From JBEVMS01 sp040508515 (GTDB lineage Bacteria; Pseudomonadota; Gammaproteobacteria; Xanthomonadales; Rhodanobacteraceae), in contig JBEVMS010000321.1 in the NCBI GenBank assembly GCA_040508515.1, forward strand, positions 1-7,922: a DNA stretch of 7,922 bases, given 5' to 3'. The notes beneath the pieces are model-generated. The model did no database searches. It had not been told where the DNA came from and saw only the letters and a program-made list of their open reading frames with translations. Shown here piece by piece: positions 1-6,003 of this stretch. A program made the position numbers and the translations under genes. Positions within the stretch are counted from its first letter, which is position 1, and each line of letters starts with the position of its first letter.

Positions 1-791
1 TGCGCGTGGCGACGCGCCTGCTGGCGCGCGGCGATGATGTGTGGGCGCTGCGCCGACAGCCGCCGCCGCACACCTCGGCAATTCATTGGCTGGCCGCCGA
101 TCTGACCGTGCCGAGCAGCCTGCACACGTTGCCACAGGGAATCACCGCAGTGGTCTATGCGCCCACTCCAAGTGCGCGCACACCGGAGGCCTATCGCGCG
201 GTGTTCGTCGATGGTCTGCGCCATCTGCTGACGGCCTTGGATGCGCAGGCGCTGCGCCGCGTGCTGCTGGTGTCCTCCAGCGCCGTCTACGGCGAGCACG
301 CCGGCGATTGGGTTGACGAGAACACTGCGCCGGCACCGCTGGGCTTCAATGGCGAATTGTTGCTCGAAGCCGAACGCTGGCTGGCGGCGCAAGCGGTGTC
401 GTCGGTGATCCTGCGCCTGGCCGGCTTGTACGGACCGGGCCGGCTGCAATTGGTTGAGCGGCTGCTCGCCGGCCAGGTGCGCGTGCCGCGGCAAACCCGG
501 CATTGGGCCAACCGCATGCATATCGACGATGCAGCCGCGGCGACCGCGCATCTGCTCGCTTTACCCGACCCGGCACCGCTTTATCTGGGCTGCGACGACA
601 CCCCGCTGCCACTGGATGCGCTCTACGACCATCTAGCCAATCTGATCGGCGCGTCGGCACCGCTCACCGGGCCCGCGCCGCCGGGCATCGGCAGCAAGCG
701 CCTGAGCAATGCGCGACTGCGCGCCAGCGGCTTCGTGCCGCAATGGCCGGATGCGCGGACAGGCTACGCGGCGTTGCTGGATCAAGCGTAA
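1..791 (+). CDS. Atypical SDR / NAD-dependent epimerase-like protein, 5' end missing
   Basis: The reading frame is open from the window edge, so the gene starts upstream. About 262 residues are visible. The first visible residues (RVATRLLARGDDVWALRR) look like the helix and second strand just after the GxxGxxG dinucleotide loop of a Rossmann fold, so that loop lies outside the window. The GTG at base 6 is therefore unlikely to be the true start. Inside are VLLVSSSAVYG, the usual Ser-Ser-x-x-Tyr region of extended SDR/epimerases, then LRLAGLYGPGR and NRMHIDDAA, typical of the YeeZ-like NAD(P)-binding group. The Tyr is followed by GEHA, so the catalytic Lys of the YxxxK pair is absent, as I recall for this atypical group. 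Redox activity is therefore doubtful and the substrate unknown. It ends in TAA. A 192-bp gap separates it from the next + strand gene. Confidence 0.85.
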   Translation, partial: RVATRLLARGDDVWALRRQPPPHTSAIHWLAADLTVPSSLHTLPQGITAVVYAPTPSARTPEAYRAVFVDGLRHLLTALDAQALRRVLLVSSSAVYGEHAGDWVDENTAPAPLGFNGELLLEAERWLAAQAVSSVILRLAGLYGPGRLQLVERLLAGQVRVPRQTRHWANRMHIDDAAAATAHLLALPDPAPLYLGCDDTPLPLDALYDHLANLIGASAPLTGPAPPGIGSKRLSNARLRASGFVPQWPDARTGYAALLDQA

Positions 792-970
792 AGCGGTCGG
801 GCACCGATATCGCCGCGCAGTGTAGAGGTACGTCCCGCGAGCCGGCGCAATCCTCTGTGTCCATCCGCTTGACGGACGCATCAGATCCTGGTGCCGTTCA
901 GGCGTGAGGCCTGCGATGACCGCGCTGGCGACGTGTGGGAAGATCGATCCAACCGCCCGCCACTTGCCTG

Positions 971-976
971 AAGGAG
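971..976 (+). promoter_or_regulatory. Shine-Dalgarno of the YbjQ-family gene
   Basis: AAGGAG lies 7 bases before the ATG at 984. It is the clearest ribosome binding site in the window and fixes the start of the YbjQ-family gene. Confidence 0.85.
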
Positions 977-983
977 TCGCCCC

Positions 984-1328
984 ATGGCCGCAACCATCGA
1001 AGCGCATCGCGTCAGCACCAGCCAGGAATTGCCCGGCCATCGCATGGTGCGGTCGCTGGGCATCGTGCGCGGCATCACGGTGCGCTCGCGCAGTGTGATC
1101 GGCAACTTCGGCGCGGCGCTGCAAACCTTGGTGGGAGGGAATATCTCGATCTACACAGAACTGTGCGAAAAGGCGCGCGAGGAAGCGTTCGAGCTGATGC
1201 TGGCTCACGCCGCCGGACGCGGCGCCAATGCGGTGATCGGCATGCGCTATGACGCCAACGATGTCGCCGAAGGTGTCACCGAAGTCCTTGCCTACGGCAC
1301 CGCGGTATGGGTCGAGCCGCTCGACTGA
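984..1328 (+). CDS. YbjQ-family (UPF0145) protein
   Basis: This is a 114-residue protein with no signal peptide or membrane segment. It matches the YbjQ / putative heavy-metal-binding family (PF01906 type), small pentamer-forming proteins of uncertain function. Family hallmarks are the early strand GIVRGITVRSRS (about residues 26-37), the glycine turn and helix GGNISIYTELCEKAREEA (about 51-68), and the conserved GANAVIGMRYD (about 80-90). Length is close to the usual 105-115 residues. The start is supported by AAGGAG 7 bases upstream. The last 37 bases overlap the end of the convergent kinase gene. The 'heavy-metal' name comes from the family; no metal site can be recognised here beyond a single Cys (residue 61), so a metal role should not be assumed. 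Confidence 0.9.
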   Translation: MAATIEAHRVSTSQELPGHRMVRSLGIVRGITVRSRSVIGNFGAALQTLVGGNISIYTELCEKAREEAFELMLAHAAGRGANAVIGMRYDANDVAEGVTEVLAYGTAVWVEPLD

Positions 1329-2161
1329 TGCCAGTGATGCACCGCCACCACGCGGCGTTGAGCATTGAACTCCACCACGCTGTCGGCGTTTTCCGGCAGC
1401 GTCTTCAGCGCGTGGCGGCTGAGCCGCTCGTAATGTGAGATGAAGCGATCCAGCGCCGCGGCATCCATCGCCAGCGGCGCGTTGCGCTGGCGCAGGTGTT
1501 GTTCCTGCTGGTCGCGCCAGTAGCGCACCACTTCCCAGTTGGGCGCCTGCAGCACCACCAAGGCGTCGAACTGCCGCCACAGCGGCTGGTAGCCGCGCAA
1601 CTGCTTGTTGACCCAGCGCCGCCATTCGCCACCGACGTCGGCCTCGCGTTCCAGCGCGTTGATCGGCTCTTCCAGCGCGGCCAACGATTCCGGCTTGAGC
1701 CCAAGCGCCCAGCCCTCGATGATCACCAGCTTGGGCGGCCGCGTGATCTTGGGCCAACGTGACGGCGCCACGCGCGTATCGCGGCCCTTGTCGAAACGCG
1801 GATAACGCACGGGCAATTTTTCCGAGGCGTGTGGCAAAGCGGCCAGTACCGACAGCAGCAATTCCACCTCGTGCGTGCCGGGTACACCGCGCGTGCGCAG
1901 CAGCGGATGAACCTGCTGGGCCAGTGCTTCGCGTTCGCCGCGCGCGTAGTAGAAGTCGTCCAGCGAAAGCACTTCCGTGGGCGTTCCGCGGGCGTTGGCC
2001 AACTCCTTCAGATGCCGTGCCAGCGTGCTTTTGCCGCTACCCTGCAAGCCGGATAAACCCAGCAAGTAGGGGTGCCGCGCGCGGGCGATTCGCCCTGCGT
2101 AGTGGTCGAGCAGATGACCAGCGAGGGCCGGGTTCTGCATGCTAGCATCGGTAGTCTTCAT
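1292..2161 (-). CDS. D-glycerate 3-kinase-like P-loop kinase
   Basis: This cytoplasmic P-loop kinase resembles D-glycerate 3-kinase (plant GLYK, E. coli YggC) within the phosphoribulokinase/uridine kinase group. It would phosphorylate D-glycerate or a related small metabolite using ATP; the substrate is inferred from family only. Numbering from the ATG at 2161 (289 aa), visible motifs are Walker A GLQGSGKS (38-45), LSLDDFYY (65-72, the usual Walker-B-like acidic pair), TRGVPGTHE (90-98, close to the RGxPGTHD signature of GLYK-type enzymes), YPRFDK (120-125) and LVIIEGW (145-151). A second in-frame ATG at 2140 also leaves a complete kinase domain, and neither start has a good Shine-Dalgarno. 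The C-terminal dozen residues are encoded antisense to the end of the YbjQ gene. It is divergent from pdxH with only 41-62 bp between starts. Confidence 0.83.
   Translation of the reverse strand: MKTTDASMQNPALAGHLLDHYAGRIARARHPYLLGLSGLQGSGKSTLARHLKELANARGTPTEVLSLDDFYYARGEREALAQQVHPLLRTRGVPGTHEVELLLSVLAALPHASEKLPVRYPRFDKGRDTRVAPSRWPKITRPPKLVIIEGWALGLKPESLAALEEPINALEREADVGGEWRRWVNKQLRGYQPLWRQFDALVVLQAPNWEVVRYWRDQQEQHLRQRNAPLAMDAAALDRFISHYERLSRHALKTLPENADSVVEFNAQRRVVAVHHWHQSSGSTHTAVP
2139..2148. promoter_or_regulatory. 10-bp perfect palindrome at the kinase/pdxH divergent start region
   Basis: ATGCTAGCAT is exactly self-complementary. It lies between the two candidate kinase starts and 54 bases before the likely pdxH ATG. 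If the kinase starts at 2140 the palindrome overlaps its start codon and would fill the divergent promoter gap, a position suited to an operator. If the kinase starts at 2161 it is coding sequence. No regulator is known from the sequence. Confidence 0.25.
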
Positions 2162-2202
2162 GCGCGCCAATGATGGCGTGCTTACGCCACGATTCAAGAC
2201 TT

Positions 2203-2790
2203 ATGTTGAAACTCGAGATTCTGGACACCTTTTTGGCCTTGCTGGACGAAGCCAAAAACGCTGGCGAACCCGAACCCACCGCGATGACCCTGGCCACCGC
2301 CGACGCGACGGGCAAAGTGTCTTCGCGCATCGTACTGCTCAAACAGGCCGATGCGCGTGGCCTGCGTTTTTTCACCAACTACCACAGCGCCAAGGGCGAG
2401 CAACTGCTGGCACACCCGCAAGTGGCGCTGTGCTTTCACTGGAAGCGACTGCGCGAAGGCGTGCAGGTGCGCGTCGAAGGCCCTAGTCGCAAGCTGATCG
2501 AGACCGAATCGGACGCCTACTTCGCCAGCCGCCCGCGTGGCAGCCAGATCGGCGCCTGGGCGTCGTTGCAATCCCAAACCCTGCCCGAGCGCGCCACCTT
2601 CGAGCAACGCGTGGCCCATTACGAGGAAGAATTCGCCGACCGCGCGGTGACCCGTCCGCCGCATTGGGGTGGTTTTTTGGTGGAGCCTGACATGGTGGAA
2701 TTCTGGTACGGCGCCGAATTTCGCCTGCACGAACGCGTGCGCTGGGATCGCCACGGCCAGACCTGGACCAACCGCTTGCTCTACCCGTGA
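2203..2790 (+). CDS. pdxH: Pyridoxamine/pyridoxine 5'-phosphate oxidase
   Basis: PdxH is an FMN enzyme that oxidises pyridoxamine 5'-phosphate or pyridoxine 5'-phosphate to pyridoxal 5'-phosphate, the last step of vitamin B6 synthesis and salvage. From the ATG at 2203 the protein has 195 residues, close to the usual 195-220. Motifs seen are AMTLATAD (about 27-34), SSRIVLLK (40-47), FFTNYHSAKG (56-65), then VQVRVEG, the highly conserved SDAYFASRPRGSQIGAWAS and the C-terminal FWYGAEFRLHER with a final LLYP. These are the FMN and PLP phosphate-contact regions. Earlier in-frame ATGs at 2170 and 2173 would add 10-11 residues; I prefer 2203 because it matches the N-terminus of related enzymes as I remember them. 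No strong Shine-Dalgarno is visible for any choice. The stop overlaps the next gene by GTGA. Confidence 0.95.
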   Translation: MLKLEILDTFLALLDEAKNAGEPEPTAMTLATADATGKVSSRIVLLKQADARGLRFFTNYHSAKGEQLLAHPQVALCFHWKRLREGVQVRVEGPSRKLIETESDAYFASRPRGSQIGAWASLQSQTLPERATFEQRVAHYEEEFADRAVTRPPHWGGFLVEPDMVEFWYGAEFRLHERVRWDRHGQTWTNRLLYP

Positions 2791-3218
2791 ACACGCGCAC
2801 CGCGCCGACGCAGCAAGTGATCGACGTCGCCAGCCGCGGCCGCGGCCTGATCGACATCAGCGATAGCGTCGCCGGCGTGGTTGCCGCCAGCGGTGTGGCG
2901 ATCGGTATCGCCAGCATTTTCACCCGGCATACCAGTTGCTCGCTGCTGATCAGCGAAAACGCCGACCCCAGCGTGCGCGACGATCTGGAACGCTGGTTCG
3001 CCCGCGCCGTGCCGGATGGCGACCCACTGTTCCGCCACGACGCCGAGGGCCCCGACGACATGCCCGCACATGTGCGCGCGGCGCTGACCGGGGTCAGCCT
3101 GACCGTTCCGGTGCGCGACGGCCGACTGCTGCTGGGCACCTGGCAAGGCATTTATCTGTGGGAACACCGTCACCATCCCCACCGGCGCGCCGTGGTGGTC
3201 ACGGTGTTGGGCACTTGA
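2787..3218 (+). CDS. YjbQ / UPF0047 family protein (possible secondary thiamine-phosphate synthase)
   Basis: This 143-residue protein starts with GTG inside the pdxH stop (GTGA), which implies translational coupling. It has the UPF0047 signatures: FTRHTSCSLLISENADPSV (about 45-63), FRHDAEGPDDMPAHVRA (about 82-98), and VRDGRLLLGTWQGIYLWEHR near the end. Conserved His48, His84 and His95 are the probable active-site or metal-binding residues of the family. E. coli YjbQ has been reported to have weak thiamine-phosphate synthase activity, but its main physiological role is unsettled, so the name is a family label rather than a proven function. The length (normally 130-145) and the absence of a signal peptide fit a cytoplasmic protein. 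The neighbours are pdxH upstream and a B12-binding-like gene one base downstream. Confidence 0.92.
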   Translation: MNTRTAPTQQVIDVASRGRGLIDISDSVAGVVAASGVAIGIASIFTRHTSCSLLISENADPSVRDDLERWFARAVPDGDPLFRHDAEGPDDMPAHVRAALTGVSLTVPVRDGRLLLGTWQGIYLWEHRHHPHRRAVVVTVLGT

Positions 3219-3219
3219 A

Positions 3220-4023
3220 TTGAACGGCTACCCGCAACGCATCGTCTGCCTCACCGAAGAGCCCACTGAAGTGCTCTACGCGCTGGGCCAGCAAGAGCGC
3301 ATCGTGGGTATCTCAGGCTTTACCGTGCGCCCGCCGCAAGCGCGCAAGGAAAAGCCCAAAGTCTCGGCGTTCACCAGCGCCAAGATCGGCGAGATCCTCG
3401 CGCTCAAGCCGGACCTGGCGATTGGTTTTTCCGATCTGCAAGCCGACATCGCGCGCGAGCTGATCCACGCCGGGGTGGAGGTGTGGATCAGCAATCACCG
3501 CAGCGTCGACGGCATCGTGGCGTACATCCGTCGGCTCGGCGCGATGGTCGGCGCGCATGACCAGGCTGAGGCTTACGCGCAGCGTGCCGAAGCCCATCTG
3601 GCGCAGATCCGCGCTGCCGCCGCGCTGCTGCCGCGCCGGCCGGTAGTGTACTTCGAGGAATGGGACGAGCCGCTGATCACCGGCATCCGCTGGGTCGCCG
3701 AACTGATCGGCATCGCTGGCGGTGAAGATGCATTCCCCGCCCAGGCCAACGAGCCACTGGCCAAGCAGCGCATCCTGGCGGACGGCGCTGTGGTGATCGA
3801 GCGCGCACCGGACATCATTTTCGGCTCGTGGTGCGGCAAACGCTTCCGCCCGGAGAAAGTTGCCGCGCGCCCGGGTTGGGACGCGATCCCGGCCGTGCGC
3901 AACGGCGATCTCTACGAAATCAAATCCCCGCTGATCCTGCAACCTGGCCCGGCCGCGCTGTTCGACGGGCTCGATGCAATGCATGCCGTCATCGCAGCCT
4001 GGGCGCGGCGCAGCAACCGCTAG
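3220..4023 (+). CDS. Cobalamin-binding-protein-like (BtuF/COG0614-type) protein without signal peptide
   Basis: This is a 267-residue protein of the class III periplasmic-binding-protein fold used by BtuF and siderophore-binding proteins. Seen are the opening QRIVCLTEEPTEVLYALGQ (compare RIVSLxPSxTExLxALG), VSAFTSAKIGEILALKPDL, a central helix GIVAYIRRLGAMVGA, RPVVYFEEWDEPLITG, GEDAFPA, and a final VRNGDLYEIKSPLILQPGPAA. The start is TTG at 3220, one base after the previous stop; I find no other usable start codon near it. The mature fold begins at about residue 7, so there is no signal peptide, lipobox or transmembrane segment. The protein should stay in the cytoplasm unless exported otherwise. 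No permease or ATPase gene is beside it. Related leaderless proteins are often labelled 'cobalamin-binding protein' in proteobacteria; B12 binding is inferred. Fold confidence is high, ligand confidence low. Confidence 0.87.
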   Translation: MNGYPQRIVCLTEEPTEVLYALGQQERIVGISGFTVRPPQARKEKPKVSAFTSAKIGEILALKPDLAIGFSDLQADIARELIHAGVEVWISNHRSVDGIVAYIRRLGAMVGAHDQAEAYAQRAEAHLAQIRAAAALLPRRPVVYFEEWDEPLITGIRWVAELIGIAGGEDAFPAQANEPLAKQRILADGAVVIERAPDIIFGSWCGKRFRPEKVAARPGWDAIPAVRNGDLYEIKSPLILQPGPAALFDGLDAMHAVIAAWARRSNR

Positions 4024-4368
4024 CCCAGCGCGCGGATCAGCTTCGATGGCACGCACGCCCGACGGCGCGGCGGGCGTCTTAGCCTCGTGGCATCGACGCG
4101 ATTGATCTCACATCAACCCACGCATCGATACGCACGCCGCGCAGACCATCCGTCGACGATCGTATGTTCACCGGCGGCAAGGCGTGATCGCGCGCCCGCC
4201 TATCTTCGGCTCGCGGTGCGACACGCGGCGTGCGCGCTATAAGAGCGGATTGGCACGCGTCATCAATACGTGCGTCGCGCAGACCTACCCGTCAACGAGC
4301 ACATGCGCACCGGATGCACTGTGTGATCGTGCGCCACCATACACTTCGCCTCGTGGTATGGCAGGCGT
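4024..4368. other. Gene-free convergent spacer, 345 bp
   Basis: This spacer lies between the ends of the + strand cluster and the - strand trmJ gene. Open frames on both strands are short, Arg/Ser/Pro-rich and resemble no known protein, so I call no gene. It holds the weak hairpin at 4055-4077, a small dyad TTGAT-N5-ATCAA at 4102-4116, and an 11-bp perfect inverted repeat, CGCACGCCGCG (4131-4141) with CGCGGCGTGCG (4224-4234). Nothing marks a mobile element. A small RNA cannot be excluded. Confidence 0.5.
4055..4077 (+). terminator. Weak candidate terminator after the pdxH cluster
   Basis: ACGCCCG (4055-4061) and CGGGCGT (4071-4077) form a perfect 7-bp GC-rich stem around a 9-base loop, starting 32 bases after the last stop of the cluster. 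Only CTTA follows, so the U-tract is poor. It could be an intrinsic terminator or just an mRNA 3' end hairpin. Confidence 0.4.
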
Positions 4369-5139
4369 TCAATCTGCCGACGAACGCCCCCGCGCCAACT
4401 GCGCCATACGCTGCGCGTCGGCCAGGATGCCGTGCAGCACGCGTAGTTCGCGCGCATCGGGCTGGGCGCGTTGGAACAGCTTGCGCAGGCGTAGCAGAAT
4501 GGTGGTCGGCTCGCGCCCCTTGTGGAACTCGATATCGTCCAGCGCGCGGGCCAGATGCTGATAGAACTGCTCCATCTGCTCAGCGTCCGCGGGCGGCTCC
4601 TCGTCGGCCACCACCGGCGCTGCCGGAGCCAGCTCCAGCAGCGCGACGCGCAGCTCGTAGGCCATCACCTGCACCGCTTGCGACAGATTCAACGAGCTGA
4701 AATCGTCCACGCTGGGAATCCGCACCATGGCGTGGCAGCGCGCCAACTCCTCGTTTTCCAGACCGGTGCGCTCGTTGCCGAACACCAGGGCGACCTGCTC
4801 GCCGCGCGCGACCGCCGCCAACGCATGCGCCGCGGCCTGACGCGGCGAGAGTTCTGGCAGCGTCACTCCACGACGGCGCGCCGACAAGCCCAGCACCAGA
4901 TGACTGCCGGCCAGCGCCGACACCAGTTCCTCGTGCAGGCCGGCTTGCTCCAGCACATCGTCGGCGCCGGCGGCCAGCGCGGAAGCGTCCGCATGCGGGA
5001 AACGCGCCGGCGACACCAGTGCCAAGTGGTGCATGCCCATCGTGCGCATGGCGCGCGCCGCGCTGCCGATATTGCCCGGATGCGAGGTGCGCACCAGCAC
5101 GTAGCGGACGCGATCGGCGAGTTGGTCGGATGAAAACAT
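4369..5139 (-). CDS. trmJ: tRNA (cytidine/uridine-2'-O)-methyltransferase TrmJ
   Basis: TrmJ is a SPOUT-class, SAM-dependent enzyme that 2'-O-methylates position 32 of the tRNA anticodon loop. The 256-residue length is typical. The N-terminal catalytic domain (about 1-165) shows VLVRTSHPGNIGSAARAM (14-31, substrate/catalytic Arg and Asn region), VALVFGNERTGL (116-127) and SVDDFSSLNLSQAV (143-156), the last two forming the trefoil-knot SAM pocket. A linker rich in Ala, Pro and Glu follows, then a C-terminal helical domain (about 185-256) with EFHKGREPTTILLRLRKLFQRA, typical of the TrmJ extension. The start ATG fits the family N-terminus; no clear Shine-Dalgarno precedes it. It lies downstream of an unknown gene on the same strand, separated by a hairpin, so it probably has its own promoter. 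Confidence 0.95.
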   Translation of the reverse strand: MFSSDQLADRVRYVLVRTSHPGNIGSAARAMRTMGMHHLALVSPARFPHADASALAAGADDVLEQAGLHEELVSALAGSHLVLGLSARRRGVTLPELSPRQAAAHALAAVARGEQVALVFGNERTGLENEELARCHAMVRIPSVDDFSSLNLSQAVQVMAYELRVALLELAPAAPVVADEEPPADAEQMEQFYQHLARALDDIEFHKGREPTTILLRLRKLFQRAQPDARELRVLHGILADAQRMAQLARGRSSAD

Positions 5140-5267
5140 GGGTCGTAAGTGGCTGAAAGGCGCTCAAGGATAGTGGATGCCGCCGCGCATGCGGCGACCG
5201 CAATGCTCATCCACACAGCGCCAACCCCGGGGCGCCACCGTGGATTCCGCCGCGGCATGCGCCTGCT

Positions 5268-5289
5268 CATGCTTTCTTCATGCTTTCTT
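5268..5289. repeat. 11-bp tandem direct repeat (two copies) in a pyrimidine-rich tract
   Basis: CATGCTTTCTT occurs twice back to back at 5268-5278 and 5279-5289. It opens a roughly 65-bp tract, 5268 to about 5332, made mostly of C and T with recurring GCTTC/GCTCC units, quite unlike the GC-rich mixed sequence around it. The tract is noncoding as far as I can tell. Confidence 0.75.
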
Positions 5290-5344
5290 TTGCTTCTGGC
5301 TCCTTGCTCCGGCTTTCCTGCTTCCGTTTTCGTGCTCCGACCAT

Positions 5345-5379
5345 CGCGGGACCGGCGGCAAAGACGACGCCGGTCCGCG
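5345..5379 (-). terminator. Strong hairpin downstream of the unknown gene, candidate terminator
   Basis: GGACCGGCG (5349-5357) pairs perfectly with CGCCGGTCC (5368-5376) around a 10-base loop. With G5348 bulged, CGC (5345-5347) and GCG (5377-5379) add three more pairs. On the - strand the hairpin begins 25 bases after the stop of the 120-aa gene. There is no U-run after it on either strand, so it may act as a 3' end stabiliser or Rho-linked structure rather than a classic intrinsic terminator. Confidence 0.45.
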
Positions 5380-5404
5380 GGTACGCGCCGTTACCGCCGA
5401 CCCG

Positions 5405-5767
5405 TCAGGCGTCGACGAAGTCCATCGTCATCGACCACGGTGCCTGATCCTTCACCGTGTACTTGACCCGGCCCTGACCATCGCCATCGGTGACATCCAG
5501 CTCGCCCGTGCTGGGCGCCTGGCCGATCGACAGCTGATAACCATCGCTCTCGTCGGTCTTGTCGCTGAAGATCACGCCAATCATCAATTCCTCGCCCGCG
5601 CCGTTCCAGTCCACGCTGACCTTGGCCGCCACGCCGGGGTTCAAGGTGTAGGCTTGATGGATCGGCCGGCCGTCGACCTTCAGCACCTGATCGTCCCAGT
5701 TGGGGTCGTGGTCGATGAAAATATCGCGGCTGGCGTTGTTGAGCACGGTGACCGTCGGATGGTTCAT
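5405..5767 (-). CDS. Unrecognised small acidic protein, predicted beta-rich
   Basis: I do not recognise this 120-residue protein. The ATG at 5767 is chosen because AGAGGA (5775-5780) sits 7 bases upstream; a longer frame back to 5884 would add an implausible Arg-rich leader. It has no signal peptide, membrane segment or Cys. It is strongly acidic (about 20 Asp/Glu against 8 Lys/Arg) with three Trp. Alternating hydrophobic stretches such as TVTVLNNAS, AAKVSVDW, LMIGVIFSD, YQLSIG, RVKYTVKD and SMTMDFVDA suggest a small beta-sandwich. A cluster DHDPNWDD (about 19-26) could bind a cation, but this is speculative. It sits between trmJ (same strand, downstream) and divergent suhB, a position where other genomes often have none. 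It may be an accessory or lineage-specific gene. Confidence 0.72.
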   Translation of the reverse strand: MNHPTVTVLNNASRDIFIDHDPNWDDQVLKVDGRPIHQAYTLNPGVAAKVSVDWNGAGEELMIGVIFSDKTDESDGYQLSIGQAPSTGELDVTDGDGQGRVKYTVKDQAPWSMTMDFVDA

Positions 5768-5774
5768 GCGGTTG

Positions 5775-5780
5775 TCCTCT
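5775..5780 (-). promoter_or_regulatory. Shine-Dalgarno that decides the start of the unknown gene
   Basis: Read on the - strand, AGAGGA lies 7 bases before the ATG at 5767. It supports this start over upstream in-frame starts and is the main argument that the frame is translated. Confidence 0.7.
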
Positions 5781-5956
5781 TCCCTGGGTGGCTTGAAGGC
5801 AGCGACGCTGCCGCGCGCGAGCATACCCCCGACGCAGCGTTGAAGCGCATAAAAATACGAATGCCGAGTCCCCCGTCGCGACACGCCATGTCAGTGACGG
5901 CGAGTGCAATCACATCCCGTCGCATCGATGCCGCACGCGAACCACGCCCACGCTTC

Positions 5957-5965
5957 TGCTAGACT
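5957..5965 (+). promoter_or_regulatory. Possible extended -10 element of suhB
   Basis: TGCTAGACT fits the extended -10 pattern TGnTAnnnT (TAGACT against TATAAT, 4 of 6). It lies 38 bases before the suhB ATG, which would give a leader of about 30 nt. No good -35 hexamer is visible at 16-18 bp upstream, which is acceptable for an extended -10 promoter. The evidence is weak. Confidence 0.35.
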
Positions 5966-6003
5966 CCCGCGCCGAAACCCCGTTCTTTCTAAAGCCTAAA
6001 GCC

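Noticed and set aside
869..874. TTGACG as a -35 box for the YbjQ gene
   Set aside because: Nothing resembling a -10 box occurs 16-18 bases downstream.
633..1757. Long - strand open frame (374 codons) across three real genes
   Set aside because: It is antisense or frame-shifted to the SDR, YbjQ and kinase genes. It is Arg/Ala/Gly-rich with no motif, typical of shadow frames in high-GC DNA.
4102..4116. TTGAT-N5-ATCAA dyad resembling an FNR/Anr box
   Set aside because: The FNR/Anr consensus has a 4-base spacer and this has 5. No gene start lies downstream; it sits between convergent gene ends.
4238..4243. TATAAG as a possible -10 promoter box
   Set aside because: No matching -35 at the right spacing, and no gene downstream on the + strand before the trmJ end.
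4184..4561. 125-codon + strand frame in the gene-free spacer
   Set aside because: It has a GTG start without a ribosome binding site, Arg/Ser/Cys-rich low-quality sequence, and runs antisense into trmJ.
5177..5962. 261-codon + strand open frame across the unknown gene
   Set aside because: It begins in the low-complexity tract, has no ribosome binding site, and is antisense to the better supported 120-aa gene.
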